In this document: piece after piece, positions 1 through 14,200 of the stretch | Numbering within the stretch: position 1 is the stretch's first letter | How the letters are laid out: each line of letters starts with the position of its first letter | Translations under genes and position numbers: made by a program | The notes under the pieces: model-generated | What the model was told of the DNA's origin: nothing | What the model saw: the letters and a program-made list of their open reading frames with translations, nothing else | The model's database searches: none | Assembly (NCBI RefSeq): GCF_028389875.1 | Contig: NC_084668.1 | Coordinates: 23,179,493-23,243,492 of the forward strand | Length of the DNA: 64,000 nucleotides | Source: Rhea pennata | Taxonomy: Eukaryota > Chordata > Aves > Rheiformes > Rheidae | Reading direction: 5' to 3'

Positions 1-249
1 ACTGTCTAGTATATATTTCACAGTATCACTTTATACTTAAGTCTGTCCTGTGCATGGATGGTGGTTGTTCTTTAAATCTAAAAAGATGTACAGTGTGTAA
101 GGGAGAGATTAAAGAAAGCTTTGGGTATTATGCAGGCCCTTGGTACTTGGCAGTGTGGAAAGTGTCATGTATCTCTTAGTCTGTAACCAGAGAATAGTGC
201 CTGAAATGGAAAACTGTATTTTGAAATGGAAGTTTGGAACCAAATTGGC

Positions 250-325
250 TTGCTTTCTTTTTTTTTTTCTTTTTCTTTCTTTTTTTTTCTTTCTTTCTTC
301 TTCTTCTTCTTCTTCTTCTTTTTTG
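250..325. repeat. Polypyrimidine/(TTC)n tract
   Basis: A CT-only stretch with T runs and TTTC units, ending in about seven TTC triplets (297-320), in ITGA6 intron 1. Confidence 0.88.
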
Positions 326-2531
326 TAGTTTGCCTGCAGAAAAATGCTTTCTACCAAGATTAACAGATTAACAGTTAGGTCCTTGCTCTGAACATCACTA
401 ATATTTTTGTTAGTGGATGAAAATCTGATCCGCAAAGTCTATCTCAAATCCATACAGATGGAGCTCTTGACTGTAGGGAAGGAAGTGTTTGTTTTTCCAA
501 GTGACTTTGAGAAAGTCAATAATTAGTGGCCTTTACAGAACAACAGGTAGCTCTGTACTTGCAGTTTTGCTTTGTAGTATATTGCCCTGGTTGTTCTGTT
601 GCTTTTTGCTTCTTCTCCGAGCTCTTACCACAATATCTTTGCTAAAAGAGGCTGATCTAATAAAATGAAAATTGCAATCCTTTAAATGCCAGGCCTCCAA
701 GGAAAGAGAAGTTAATGGTGTGCTTGGCTGTAACTTTACATTGGTAGTTGGAAAAGGTAACTGTGGAGTAGCATATTAGGAGAATTATCAGTCAGTTAAA
801 ATAGCTGTAAATAACAGCATGGGAATGATGAGTATCTCTGTAACAAATGTCACAAACATGTCACTGCTATAGTTACTTGCTGGATTTGCCAGAACAGGGC
901 TTCTTTGGAGAAGCCCAGTCTGCTGGTTTGGCTCCAGTTCCCATCACCAGTGTAAGCCTGTGGATGGAAGATCTCTGTGCACTCATTACCCTCTGGTGCC
1001 CTTTTCTGCACCTTGTTCATAGTGTTGGAAGCAAAAGCCAGTCAGAAAGCAGAGGTGGGGCTTCTAGTATTGAAGTGCAGCCTTTGTGCCATTGACCAGC
1101 TTCAGCTGTGTTGAGAAATACTGTGTGGGTTAAGAGGTTTCCCTCCTCCCCTTTACTAAAGTTTAAAAACTGTTGAAATACTTAGTGCTTGAGGGAAGTT
1201 CTTACGTCACAGCAATTTGGCTTAGAAGGTCAGGAGCAGCATCTTTGTGCACTGAGGGCCAATCTCATTCCCAGAGCGATGGGGACTTGGCATCTGTTGA
1301 TGTGAATGGGAGCAGAACTGAGAAGCTTGTAGGCTGTTTCTCAGCTCTGTATAACTGTGACCTGTTCATTCTCCTGAGTTGTTGCTATCATAAAGCACTT
1401 TTCTCTTATGACTTATTATCTTTCTTTTTGCAACAGTTATTTTATAACTCCTAAGTGTTGACTTGGACTGACACAAGTTTGATGCTGGGGCCATAAGGGC
1501 TAAAAGGAGTTGTCTTTGAATTGGGTATAACATAAATGGACAAACTGGTTCAAGAGAACTGAAAAATCTTCTTCCATAGAAAGCTGTCTAGATGTCCAGA
1601 CTCAGATCAGTGATCTCTGCCTGGAGATTTTAAGTATCTGATATAAAATGAGGAGTGTGATTGGATTGTGCAAATTTCACCTAAATAAGAGTTAGTGGTA
1701 ATTATTCAAATTCTTCATTTTGCTCTATAGAATTAAGCTATATGAGAACTAAGTACTGTGAGTGTGGAAAGAAAAGGACGCAGGCATATATGTGCCTAGT
1801 TAGGAGTGGAGGAAGTTTCATACCATTTAGCTTCATCATTTTCCAAATTTGCCCCCTTTGTGTATATGGAGTCTTTCTGAAAACACAATGAAGTGCAAAG
1901 TCTACAGTGGCAGCATTGTTGTCTGCGAATACCAACCTTAAATTGGACATTTGTGCTCAATGAAGGCTGAAAAATTGGAAATTGCTTGCACCGCTGACTA
2001 TTTTATTCCGCCTATTTGTGGAAATGGCTAATGGTTTGTTACCCAGGAAACACTTCCAGTGATTTCTGCTCTGGTCTGTTAAAGCCCAGAGCTGGCACTA
2101 TTAATGTGTTGCTGTTACTTTTAAAGAAAGGATGGCAAAGATGCAGTGCCTTTTTCAGAATAGAAGATACCATGGAAAAGGAAAGAATTTCAGGAATGAA
2201 GAAAGGTTTGGAAGATAGCAGAGTATCTGAACTGAATGCAGACTGTGGTATTTCTCGTATTTGTTTAAATCAGGATGTGACTTGCTCAGTGGCAGCTGTT
2301 CACTTTCATGAACATGATTTTTCTTTCCAAAAATATTAATGACATTTCTCCCTGACTTGCTTTCTTGTGAGTTAGCATCTAATCTAGAGATATTGTAATG
2401 AGTCACTGGCAGTTTTTTTTTTTTCCTAAGTATGGTTTGAAATTTTGTGCTGTCCTTTGAAAGTGCCAAGCTGTAAGTGGGGAAAAGAAAATCACTGTGG
2501 AGTGAGGGAGCTACTTCCTAGGAACCTGGAG

Positions 2532-2555
2532 TTTATTTATTTATTTATTTATTTC
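2532..2555. repeat. (TTTA)n microsatellite
   Basis: About six TTTA units in ITGA6 intron 1. Confidence 0.88.
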
Positions 2556-3743
2556 CTTTGATATATTTTTCTCATCTTAACTGCAGCTTTCTTTTTGGAA
2601 GTAATCCAGGTAGTTTTGTGAACAACATTGGTGGGGGTTCAGAGAGCTTTAAGCATAAACTATTCCCAATTCCCACTGTTTCTGTTGTTTTCATTAGCTG
2701 AGAAGGATTTTGTAGCCATGCAGTAAAACTGTCACAGCTGCCTACTAAATGTCACAGGTATTATCAATGAAAGCAGAGAGGGTCTTAAATCAGCAGTTTT
2801 CTGGTTAATATTCTGTATTATCTGTTAAGATAGAAAACTATTTGTGGTGTATTTTGTGTTGGTTTTTAAGAACGGTATTGGGCTACTACTGATTTAACAC
2901 TGCAGCCTTTCTTCTTCTTCATCCGATCGCTGTTGCTTAGTTCCTGTCAACACCAGCCAACAAACTGAGGCACAAAGGCTGCCAAATTATGTCTCAGTAG
3001 TCAGGTACCACCTCCTTTCACCTCTTTGAAATACGTAGGTAGGTATAAAGCATGTTTTCTTTAAGCATGCTCTTAACTAGAGATCTATTCCAGCTTTAGA
3101 TGAAGTCGGTAAGAGTTTTGATGCCTCTTTGGAGGCTTGAATAGTGTGGATGTAATCCATGGAATGAAGTGTTTCTTGCCTCAGCCGCTTCCTTTGGGAG
3201 TAACGAATACTGCAGCGAGCTAGAGCAGGTATAGCCGTGCCCTGGTCTGAGGGGTGGTGTAGTGTTTCGCTGGATCCTGTCCCCAGGAGGGGAGGCTGGG
3301 TGGGCACAGATGGGTCTTGTCGGAGAGCCAGGCCAGCAGACCTGAGCGTGGCAGATGCTGTGCTCCTGTGTCACGATTGCATCTCGGTGATGTTGGTTAG
3401 CTAAACTGGTGTTGCGCACAGCCCTGGAGCTCAACCTGTGTCTCTATAGTATTATCTGAAATTTGGCCATGAATCTGGGGTTGTAATGGAGTAAATCTGT
3501 CCCTAGAAGCCTCCAGATGCTGTATAATTATCAGTGGAACTTCAGTCGTTATCCCCCAAATCCAAAAACAAGTAGTTCAGAGAAAGCAATAAGTAATCTA
3601 CTTCTAACCAATAGAGCAACTCAAGTGATGTATTTGGTTTGATTGGTATTTTCATTTGAAATCGGAAAGCACATGTTTTAATTGTAGAGTATAAATAAAA
3701 GCAAAGAACATTATAATTTGTGCCTGTGTGTGAGAGAATTCTG

Positions 3744-3769
<26 letters not shown>
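3744..3769. repeat. T homopolymer (26)
   Basis: An uninterrupted T run in ITGA6 intron 1. A second run, of 30, is at 4595-4624. Confidence 0.88.
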
Positions 3770-3774
<5 letters not shown>

Positions 3775-4591
3775 TGTCACTTAGACATTTCTTTTGGTCT
3801 GTAGAAATGGCATTTTTATTGAAGGTAACAGAATGAGCTACTAAAAGAAGTTCATTTAACACCTGTGCAGTGTGATTGGCTCAGGGGAAATGTAATCAAT
3901 TTGCAGCGTGTATTTAAGCAAAATGAATGGGGAAAAATCAGGATTCAAGTAATAGGAAGCATCTGATTCTCCAATTTACATGAGGAATGGTCTTTTTTGT
4001 GTCTGACTTTTAGCTTGTTTGAAATAAGAGATCTTAAGTTGTCATAACTAAAATCGTAAAAAGTTAAGGCTGCATTGGTAAATAGTGTTCAAATAGAAGC
4101 ATTTGTGTTCAGTATATTGTATGGTTTAACTTCTGCTATCTGCATGCTAATACAACATGAAATAGAAAAATAAATAAAATATCTACATTTTGGAGTCTGA
4201 GGTATTTACCTCCAGCTGAGTCTGCAATCTGGACAACTGGGCATTATTTTGGTATAATTATAATACAGATTCTGGAGCCGGGATTTGGGCACTCAGACCT
4301 GAATAGAAAGTTCTGTCTGTAGCACCCCCACACATAAAGGAGAAGTCGTAATAAATAAATGAATCGTAGCAAGGTCAGGAGGAAAAAATTAAGAACTTGT
4401 TTTTGTCAGTCTTCATTTGCAGAGGAAGATCTTTCATTTTTAGTCTTTTTGTTTCATCCTCTAAGATAAGTAGATATTGCTATCTAGAAAAGCACCCTCC
4501 CCCACCAAGTTATCTCCTTCCTTTTGCAGAAAGAGATTTTGCTCACCCTTGAAAATTCTGAACTGGAATGTGCATAGCTGCAAACAGAATT

Positions 4592-4594
<3 letters not shown>

Positions 4595-4624
<30 letters not shown>
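4595..4624. repeat. T homopolymer (30)
   Basis: An uninterrupted T run in ITGA6 intron 1. Confidence 0.88.
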
Positions 4625-4625
<1 letters not shown>

Positions 4626-7600
4626 GCATGATGGGCTCGAACTCTATTAAATTTCCTTTATTAAAGCTCAGCAGAATAAGTAGCCATATGATAATGACTG
4701 GAATGTGTCCTCAGTCTGCAAGACTACTGAGCATGCAACACAGCTTTTTCAGGCAGCGCACAATCTGATCAATTTGAACTGCTTCAGTCATGCTGAAATT
4801 CACACTGGTGCGTGATCCCATGTCATACGTCCTAGGCTTCGGGTGCACTTCCTCATTGCCATGCTTTTATTTTTAAATAAATAATTTATTTTCTATAGTA
4901 GAACTCTGATTTTTCAAATGTACCTCTATGAACAGTAGGTAAGGTGAATAGTAATACTATTCTTAGATAAGTCACAATGTTTTATGTAATTTATTCAGTC
5001 AAAATTTAAATGCATGTGACTGTCTTGTTCATATTTCCTAATATTGTTGATAATCCTAATAATGTTGGTAATCCTCAACTCCTTTAGTAATCTGTCTAGC
5101 AGAACCTGGAAGTGTTGGTTTAGTCTGTTCTGCTGTTGTATTTTGGGCAGATAAGTATGTAGTAAAGCAATGTAGATGTGCTCCTCCGACACTTCTTTGG
5201 CTACCACTTGAAAATACATTTCAATATTTACCATTATATCTACCTGAATGGATTTACTCCTTTACAAGTGCCTGTTCATAGTGTGTACTACTGTTTAATT
5301 GTCTTGTGCATATAAGACTTGCAGCATAGTTTAGCAGCAATGTACCTAACAGGATTCAAGACTTATTGTTTTGTTTTGTTTCATGAGCCTTGAGGACTAG
5401 TGACAGAATTTCTGGCAAAACTTCTTTGAAGATTGGAGAGTTTTAAATAAATCTGCTTAAAAATACTTTTTTTTTTTTTTTTCCCAGTGAAAACGAACTT
5501 TGGAAAAATTGGGAGTTGGTTTGGAGGTTTGGGCACTGGGAAGTATCTAAGGTAGCATATTTCCTCTGAGATCATGTTGGCCCTAACTGAAACGTTTTCT
5601 TATTCTTGGTATGCTGAGCCATTACATTTTTCATCTATTTGTCCTTAGCAGGGGTCTGTTTGAGATGTCATAGCATGTTGTGGGAATTGTAGGTCAACCG
5701 GCACATCTTTTCATTTATGTGCTGTTGGCTAAGCTGCCTATTGCTTGATGCCTCAGTGGGTCTTCCCTCTGGCTGACTCACGACCAAGATTATGGGCACG
5801 TCATCACGCTGTGTCATAAAAGATATAATTTAGCTAGGGAGAAGCTATAATCTGCCTATCCCATTGGAGAGAACAGGGACATAATTTTCTTGATCTAGCA
5901 CCATTGCAGTCAGTAGTATACGGGCAGATGGTGAACTTGAGTTCCTGAATTTCACTAACAAAAATCTGTTCAGAAATATTTTCTTTCAACATTCTGATCA
6001 CAACTAAAAGCTTAAATCTTCTGGAACTGAAATATTTCTTTAAGTTCATTTTCTCTCCCCCCCCCACAAGCTTTGAATGAAAAAGTTGAAATAATAGATA
6101 TTTCAATGAGTTAGGAAATCAGTTCCTCTGCTTTTTTAAATTTCTGGTTCCTAATATTAAAAATTTTAAATCTCACCCCATATGTCTTTTTCTGGAGGAT
6201 AACAGAACTGAGGAGAAAATGTATCTATTCCCACGTTAGCAATAGTTCAGAAACTAATTCTTTTGCAAAAGAATCACTCCTCAAAGACAGATGGTAAATG
6301 CCCTGTTGCTGGAATTAGAAAGTGAAGTTATTAAGGGCCTTTCTAAAAGCATAGTTGTATAGATTATAAACTGTTGTGATGACTGCTATGTTTCCGAAGA
6401 AATCTTTGAATAAAATGCCAGACATATGTAGGGAGAGGAGAAGATAACTATTTAGAACAAAACATACCTGATTTTATGTACTTATCAATCAAAAGCAAAA
6501 GTTTTGCTAAGGGCTATACTACTCAGGAGGTTAAATTACGGATTTTTGAAGAATTTATTTATATAAAATCAGCGAAAACTCTTGTTTCACGAAACAGATT
6601 TTCTGTTTCAAAAATGTCTTTTTTCATGGTAGATCATTTTCATTTTCTCTCATATTAAAATGACAATGAGTAAACATTTTCTTAATAGTGGAAATCTCTA
6701 TTAATCTTAACTGATCAAGCTGGTGTATGTGAGATATGAATAAAAGTGAGTTTTGTTTTTAGTAGGTTTGTAAGTGTGTTTTGGGAGGCTAGAAGAAAAG
6801 TGTTCTGAGCTACAGCAGTTTGCTTTGCCCCACATCTGTCCCAAGGCAGGGCAAAGCTTTCCCTTCCCGAGGGGAACTCTATAGGTGAAGCCTTAAAGAT
6901 AGTCTGAGTTCTTCTTTGTGGCTCTGGGGCTCCAGCTGTGTCCCCAGCGTTGCCTCCCTGGTGCAGCAATGTTGCAGAGCTCTTCTTTCAAATGATGCTT
7001 TTTACCAGGGTCAGGAAGCACATGGAGTCCAGTTCAACCTACATTGTACCTGCAGGATTGTGCCTGCCAATAAGTTGTTCTCTCTCGCTTGTTTTTTTCA
7101 ATTGAACGTGATATTTATTGTTTCTTTACCCTCCACGACCTGTGGGCGCTGTTGTTGCGGACTGGTTGTCGCTGGTTTCAGTAGTGAACTTCCGAGGTGG
7201 CCTGTGCTTTACATGTGTGTGATAGTTGGGAAACAAGTGCCCAGGTTTTTGTTTTCCTGAAAACCCTTATTTAGCAAGTAAATATGTCTACTGGTGATCA
7301 TATGGTAATACTCAGAGGAGAGAGTTGATACGGGAGGAAAAACTTACTTTATTCGGTTTTTAAAATATGGACCTTCGCGATTACCAGAAGAGCGTGTGGA
7401 GAGCTCGCTAGAACGCCTGTTGGGGAGAGGGAAACTTGCTGTGGGAGTGGCCTGTGGTTGCCGAGAGTTTTGTTGGAGAGAGAAATTTCCAGCTTCAGGA
7501 ATGGCCATTTGGACAACGGAGCAGAGAAGGGGGAGCGAGAGCCTTGCACAAGGGCTGGAGTTGTTCAGGAATTTGAACCCTTGCTGGGCCAGGAGCAATC

Positions 7601-8097
7601 CTGCTTTGTCTGAAAGTGTCTCCAACTTCAGCCCAGTAGTGGCACAGGACTGGTGTAAAACTAGAAGAGAGGCTGAAAGCAGGTGAACTCACTGTTTTGG
7701 GAGTTTTTGGTCATTTTAGCAAAACTACTTTTTCTGACGCTTACCAACAGTGTCCAGTAAGGCAACCCTCCACCCTTCCTTCCCCACCCCCAGAAAAAAA
7801 TAAAAATAAAACAGCCAACCAGCCAAACACTGGGCTCTGTGGCAGAGAGGTAGCTTTTGCAAAACCGCTAGAGAGCTACTTTTGAAGGTATGTGCACTTC
7901 TAGTGCTGTTTCAGTGAAGGCAGGCTTTGGAGGAGAAAGTTCATTTGCAGGAATAGTGCCATGATGTAGCTTTTCATCCTTCTTTAGATGCTTGCATATC
8001 AGACCTTTAGCAAACATGATCAGAATGTTCCCTGATTCTGTTTCTGGTTTCACTTCACCTTTGCAAGTCCCTTGAAATTATTTTACTTTCCCAACAG

Positions 8098-8225
8098 ATT
8101 GCTGGTTGGAGCCCCTCGAGAAAAAGCCCTTCCATCCCAACAAGCTAACAGGACAGGAGGGCTGTACAGCTGTGACATTACATCTTCAAGTACACGCTGC
8201 ACACGTGTCATATTTGATGAGGACA
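8098..8225 (+). CDS. ITGA6: ITGA6 exon 2
   Basis: The acceptor is ccaacag and the donor is gtaagt. The exon encodes [20 protein letters not shown] and onward to IFDED, the first propeller blade with an N-glycosylation sequon (NRT). The first base completes a codon begun in the upstream exon, and the exon ends after one codon base. Confidence 0.95.
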
Positions 8226-11200
8226 GTAAGTTTTTCAGCGCTTTTGTTTTGAATTGAAACAGACGTCTGATTTTTCTCATTCAGTGTGGTCCTTTCCATA
8301 GTAAATGTATCAGACTGAATTTATAATTTCATATAAAACTTTTTTTGCATTGGAACAAATTGTAATTTAATTATTAATTTAAGGAATTTAATTGCTTAAA
8401 TCTTGATAGATTTGAACGCTCTTACATTCTTTAGTAAGCTGATGATGTGACATAAAATAGCATGCTAGAAATGCTGTAGAAAAGGGATGTTGGCAGTCAT
8501 AAAATGTGTAGACACTGCCACCTATAGACTGTTTTGTGTACTGTATGAAGCTGCTGTCCTGACAGAGACTTAAAAAAAGTTAATTATTGGCATTTGAAGC
8601 TGAACTGTGATATTCTGCAGCTGATCCAAAGATGGAGAGTAAAGAAGACCAATGGATGGGTGTAACTGTCCAAAGTCAGGGGCCAGGAGGAAATGTGGTG
8701 GTAAGTCCATAGGACTAACTTATAAAAATATTTTGGGCTAACAGTAAGTGTTCTGAGTGGTCTGTGTTTCTATGCAGCTTTCTAAAAGCTGTCTTCATTT
8801 GTTTTAATCCTGGATTGCAATGTCTTATAATTAAGGACTTAAATGTCTCTCTAGCAAAATGAGACACTTGAGATTATAAATTTTAAAATACTTCCTGATT
8901 CTTAGTTAGTCTGTCTTTATAATCTTGGTACCAGTCTAAGATGTGCAAGTTATTTTCCTGGTGTACACATTTTCTTTTTGTGATGTACACATTGTTTTTT
9001 TAAATACAAATTTCTACAAAAATAGGGAAAAATAGTGTGATAAAGTTTTTAAAAAGTAGCAGACTGTCATCGGCCTCTTGTCTGAGATGATCAGCCTCAC
9101 TCTGACTTTCACCATAGACTTCAGCTGAGTTGATTCTATGTAGTAATGTAGACTGGCCATTGTGCTGGGACTTAGGAGGAAGAACATGATGCAGTGAGAC
9201 CTTGTACTAATGATGATGCAGATTATTATTTTATAGCATATAGAGAGAAGCTTTCAGGAGTTACCAGAGAATGTTATAATCTTTCTTTTTAAGTGAAGAT
9301 CTCTTTCTCATTTAAGTTTACCTCTCATGGTGCCACGGGATGCCAGCTTTATCAAAAAATGGGTGTGCAGTGGAGCTTCCCCATGTAATGGTATTCTTGC
9401 AGGTTATCCCCTTGAACCTCACTGCTTCCAAAATTGGATGCAAATTACTTCAGGATGACTGTGGAGTTACTTTGGGGTAATAGAGGCAGTAATGATTTGT
9501 TCCAGTCCCTCAGAACCCACTGGGGGGAGGAGAGGAAGGGCAGATGGAAAGAATTCTGTTAGTTTAATCATCTGTCATAAATTAGTGAATCTTGTCTGTG
9601 TTGTGACTTCTCGGCAGAGGAAATTATTGTAAGTGATAAATGGAAAACAGGCATATTAGATGAGCTGAGGGCAGCCTGAAGGTCACTGTATGGTCGGGTA
9701 CTGTGTAATGCTTCTTACCATGCCTGAAGAGTACTGCAGTGCCCATAGTGTGGAGCACCAAAAAAACAGCTGGCAAAGAAGTGTGTGATTGTACCACCTC
9801 TTTTTGAGATTGGTTTGGTGGTTATACAACTCCTATTGGCTATCTTTTATGTAAAATACTTGATCCAAATTCTTTGTGAATTATTCTCCGAGCAGGGTCT
9901 GGAGCCTAGGTAGGTCACTGTTCCCAGCTGAGCAGCCTAACCACTTGTCTAAGGTTATGCTCACTGCTTTTCTCTTTCTCTGTCCCAGCGACTCTGATTA
10001 TCCCATATAAAGTGGAATGCTATACGTAAGAAGTAGGCAAAATTTCTTTTTTCTTCGCATTACTGGAAAAGCTTTCAGTTGCTGATCTATGGCACTTTTC
10101 TAGGAGAGGTAAGTTTTGAACAGCCTCAGGCAGAAGGTAGTTGAACCAGCTTTTCATGTCCTGTGTAAGTATGCAGGTGAAATAGCTTGTGATGGCGGTG
10201 GAGAAACACAGCCACTTCTTTCTTTTTGAGGGATATGATTGTTCTCCCCTTGCTTCTTGAAGGAGAGTGAATAGGTATTAAGAGAAGATTTAAGGCTAAA
10301 AATCATAAATCCTGCAGAGAAGAGAGGTTTAACCACGTTGTCTCTCATGACCATAAAGTTGGTTACTGTGAATTGTATCCATAGATGCCTAGCTATTGCT
10401 ATACATTCCCCAAGGGTATACAAGGCTTTGCATTGCACCACAGATAGGTCTACAGGGAGACTTACTTTTAGTATTGCTAGCACAAAATATTGTGTAAGGA
10501 GACCTTCTGTCTGCTTTGATGATTTGCATGAAAACATGCAGAAAGCATCACTTACTATTTCTTTTCTCTTGCAGACGTGTGCACATCGCTATGAGAAGAG
10601 ACAGTATGTAAACACAGTGCAGGAAACCCGGGATATCATTGGAAGGTGCTATGTGCTGAGCCAGGATCTCACCATAAAGGATGATATGGATAATGGAGTA
10701 TGGAGTTTTTGTGATGGTCGTTTAAGAGGCCATGAGAAGTTTGGTTCCTGTCAGCAAGGCGTTGCTGCTACTTTTACTAAAGACTATCATTATATTGTAT
10801 TTGGTGCCCCAGGCACTTACAATTGGAAAGGTATGACCTGTCTTCCATCCTGCCAAGCCTTTAACCTGCCTCCTCAGGCTCCTCTTAGATTTTGCACAGT
10901 TGTTGCATCCAAGTTTCTAAAAATGTTTGTTGGGAATAAACCTAATGGGAATCTAATGGGGGATGTTTTACCCTGTTTTCACAACGTGCTGTGTTCTTGA
11001 ATCACAAATATTTAGTGAAGTTCCTTTAAATATTTTTGGGGAGACTACTTACGAACTTAAGAGAACTTTGCACATACCTACAGAAAATTTTTCTCGTATT
11101 AGTCTTAATTTTGTGAGTGTTTGTTCTGAGATTTTCACAATGGACCAAATTATTAAACTATTTTAAAGTTATTTGACCAACTTTTTCTTCTCATTTGAGC

Positions 11201-14200
11201 AAACATTAGATACGTGTGCTGAGATCTTTGTTTATCTTTCAGTATTCTCTTCTTTATCTTTGAGAAATGTATGGAAAGTAGTGTTTCCCAGATTCAGTAC
11301 TAGAGGGTGGTAAGACGATATCTGAGCCGAGCAAAACTTCATATATTGATATTTATTTTTTTTACTTAAGTAAAATTCCTTGGATAGTCTGTCTGAGTAA
11401 AAGCCGCAAGGACTTTTGCATCACCTAGGAGATACTCCCAAACTTAGGGGAAAGGAAAACAACAACAGCAACAAGAACAGATGGATTTTTCTCTACTGGT
11501 TTATACAGAGAAGCATCTAAATGAACAGCCCTGTCTGTCTTTTCTTAAAGTGATTTTTCCATTGCACTTCATTACACCAACAACTGTAAATACTTCTCTT
11601 CTTCTCTTTAGAACATCTGATCCTTGACCCCTTAACATTTTTTTTTCCTTCACACACCTGCCTCTGCCATATGAACCATGCAAAATCTTTGAGTTAAGCT
11701 CTGGCACAAGGTGTACTTTTGTGAAAACTTAATCTTCCACATATCTGTTTCTGTCAACAAAATCTGACCAAGCTGAAACAGCATATTGAGTTGAGAGTTA
11801 TTGCTTTACCTTAATTGCAGAGAACTGCTACGACAGTGTATCAGTCCTAAGAGTACTCTTTCATATCGTGGCAAAACATGTTCGTGCTCACCAAATTGTT
11901 AAATATGCCTGTGAATATAAGGGAAGCAGCAACTATATTGAGCTATCACTCCTTTGCCCTTAAATAATGCTTTCAAAATACATCACAAGTGCTTGTCCTA
12001 ATTGAACAGTTATTTTATATATTTTTTTTTTGTAATCTTAAGCATTTATCTCCTTTTTAAGAGAGGCTTTTTGAGATTAAGCAATTGGGGCGAAGTTGAT
12101 TCATGACCAAGCTAGTTCCATGCTTTTGAGAATTTTATTAGTATCCCATATTTTCCAGTCATTGCATGGTGTCTGTATAAAATAGCCTGAGATTCTGGCA
12201 CACAGCTAGAACTTACAAATTCATTGCCTTTTGAAAATTATTTCTTCCTGTGTGCTATTCTGCATTTGTCTCCACTTAAATAGCTATTGCTGTCTCATTA
12301 ATGGTAATATTAGTCAGGATCCATTTATCTATTATTTTTTCCCTTACCATTCATTTGTTTTTGTTTTATCATTTCATTTCTTTAGGGGTGGTTCGTGCAG
12401 AGCAAAAGAATCAGACATTTTATGATCTGGGTATCTTTGATGATGGGCCTTATGAAGTTGGTGATGAGAGCCGCCAAGATAAGAATCTAGTTCCTGTTCC
12501 AGCTAACAGTTACTTAGGTAGGATTAAGCTCATATAGTAAATCTCTTTAGGCTTCTTAATTGTCTGTGATCTCAATGTGGTGCGATAATATGAAATGGGA
12601 GCAAGAAACTATTCATTTATGAACCCTGTAAAATGTTACCTATTTTGGGTAATTCACATCTTGCTTCACACTTATGGGCTGGTTTACAATGTAAGATGAT
12701 ACTCTACTGAGGTACCTATAAGAGCTGCTAATGTTAATGAAACATTCAAGAGCTGTGATCAGGACCCACAAATCCTCAGGGAGCGATTGTAATCGCTCTG
12801 TCTGATGGTTAAGTACTGTCAGTAGATCTATAGTCACAAGGTCTGTGCTGTGTAGTGTCACGTTTATGAAAATCTTGAGTTTCTGGATATAACTATTAAG
12901 AGTGCAGTTTTTCCTGATAGGTGAGTACATTTTTTTTATATATATATCTTCTAAGGTTTTTAAAACTTCAATGGCCTTTTTGTAGGTTGTCTTAAATAAA
13001 TCAAATGCAATGTGATGATTTAGGTGTCTTTTAAAATACTGTAATTTGAATAGTGTTTATGTTTTAAGTTTGTATGCATGTGTAAAGGGAGGAGAGTCTC
13101 TTGTACTTTGTGCAAACATGAAGGCAAGATTATGTCCTTAGGCTAATGGATGTTACTGTAAATCAGCAAGATAAGTTGGTGCAGAGAAAAAGCTATACTG
13201 TGTTTTTGAAAAGACTCTTTGAGTGTAAAGAGGTCGCATCTTTCTGTCCTAGTGCAGATTTCTGTGGTATATTGATCCAGTGCATTTGGCATTTTTGTTT
13301 GCAACAAATAGTTTGTTGGTAATTTCAAACTGGAATTTAGATGTTAGTACTGGAAGGTTGAACAGATGGGAAGCGTATTGCTAACATATTTTTAAAAAGA
13401 AAAAAAAAAGCTGAGAAAAGAGCCAGCTTAGAGCTAGATATCTGTTAGAAGAAACAGAGCATAGACTGCAATTAAATATGAGTAGCAATTACTAGTAGTA
13501 AAAATCATAAAAATGTTTGTTCCAAACACAAGCTCATAGCCTTTTCTAGAGAAAGAAAAAATGGTAGGCAGAAGAGTGTTGTGGAAGGAGTCTTTTTTGC
13601 TATGAACAGAGTTAAGACTATTTTTCATTGCAATCGTAATAAGCCTAATGTTTATTTCGTAATAAATGTAGTCACCTAAACATGAAGGCTGCCTTTGCAT
13701 TTGTTACAATCAAAACTGCTTCTGTGCAAGCTGGGTGTTCGCTGCCATTGCTGTTCCCTATTTTCGGACAGTAAGGATATGCGTAGCTACAGTTACTCTG
13801 CTTAACTACTGTTTTTTTTTCTCTTTAATATTTCACTCATGTTTACAGGTCTTCTATTTCTGACAGCTGTGTCTGATACTCACCCAGATCAGTTTGTATA
13901 CAAAACATTGCCTCCCCGCATACAGGTGGACAAATCAGTGGATGTAATGATGAATAGCTACTTAGGTTTGTGACCACTTGATCTGGCAGCATCTGGTCAG
14001 ACATAAACTCCAGACCTTTGACATGACATTCCACCTTCCCACCCCCTTTCCTTTCGAAAACATTGCAAGTAAAAGCATGTCACAACAGGGATTCAGATGA
14101 AGAGTAACTTGCGACATAAGATGGCTTTGGAAAAACATTGTTTTATGATGCATCTGTCCAACCCTCTCTTTCTCCCCCCAAATTGGAGTCATCTTACTGA

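Larger units (their letters stand above)
1..8097 (+). other. ITGA6: ITGA6 intron 1 (3' part)
   Basis: This stretch precedes the first integrin exon in the window. No signal peptide or first propeller blade is encoded here, so exon 1 must lie upstream. I found no convincing exon in it. It holds a polypyrimidine/TTC tract near 250-325, a TTTA microsatellite near 2532-2555 and long T runs at 3744-3769 and 4595-4624. Two somewhat GC-richer patches (about 2880-3440 and 7370-7690) have no recognisable coding content. The remainder is AT-rich, unremarkable intron sequence in which enhancers cannot be judged by eye. Confidence 0.8.

Noticed and set aside
7396-7686. GC-richer exon-like patch before ITGA6 exon 2, ending in a possible donor (GCAG/gtgaac)
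   Set aside because: No recognisable protein, no clear acceptor, and reading frames on both strands are of similar quality; not enough to call an alternative first exon.
10338-11000. 220-codon ORF taken as one gene
   Set aside because: Only 10575-10830 is exon; the flanks are intron read-through past good splice sites.
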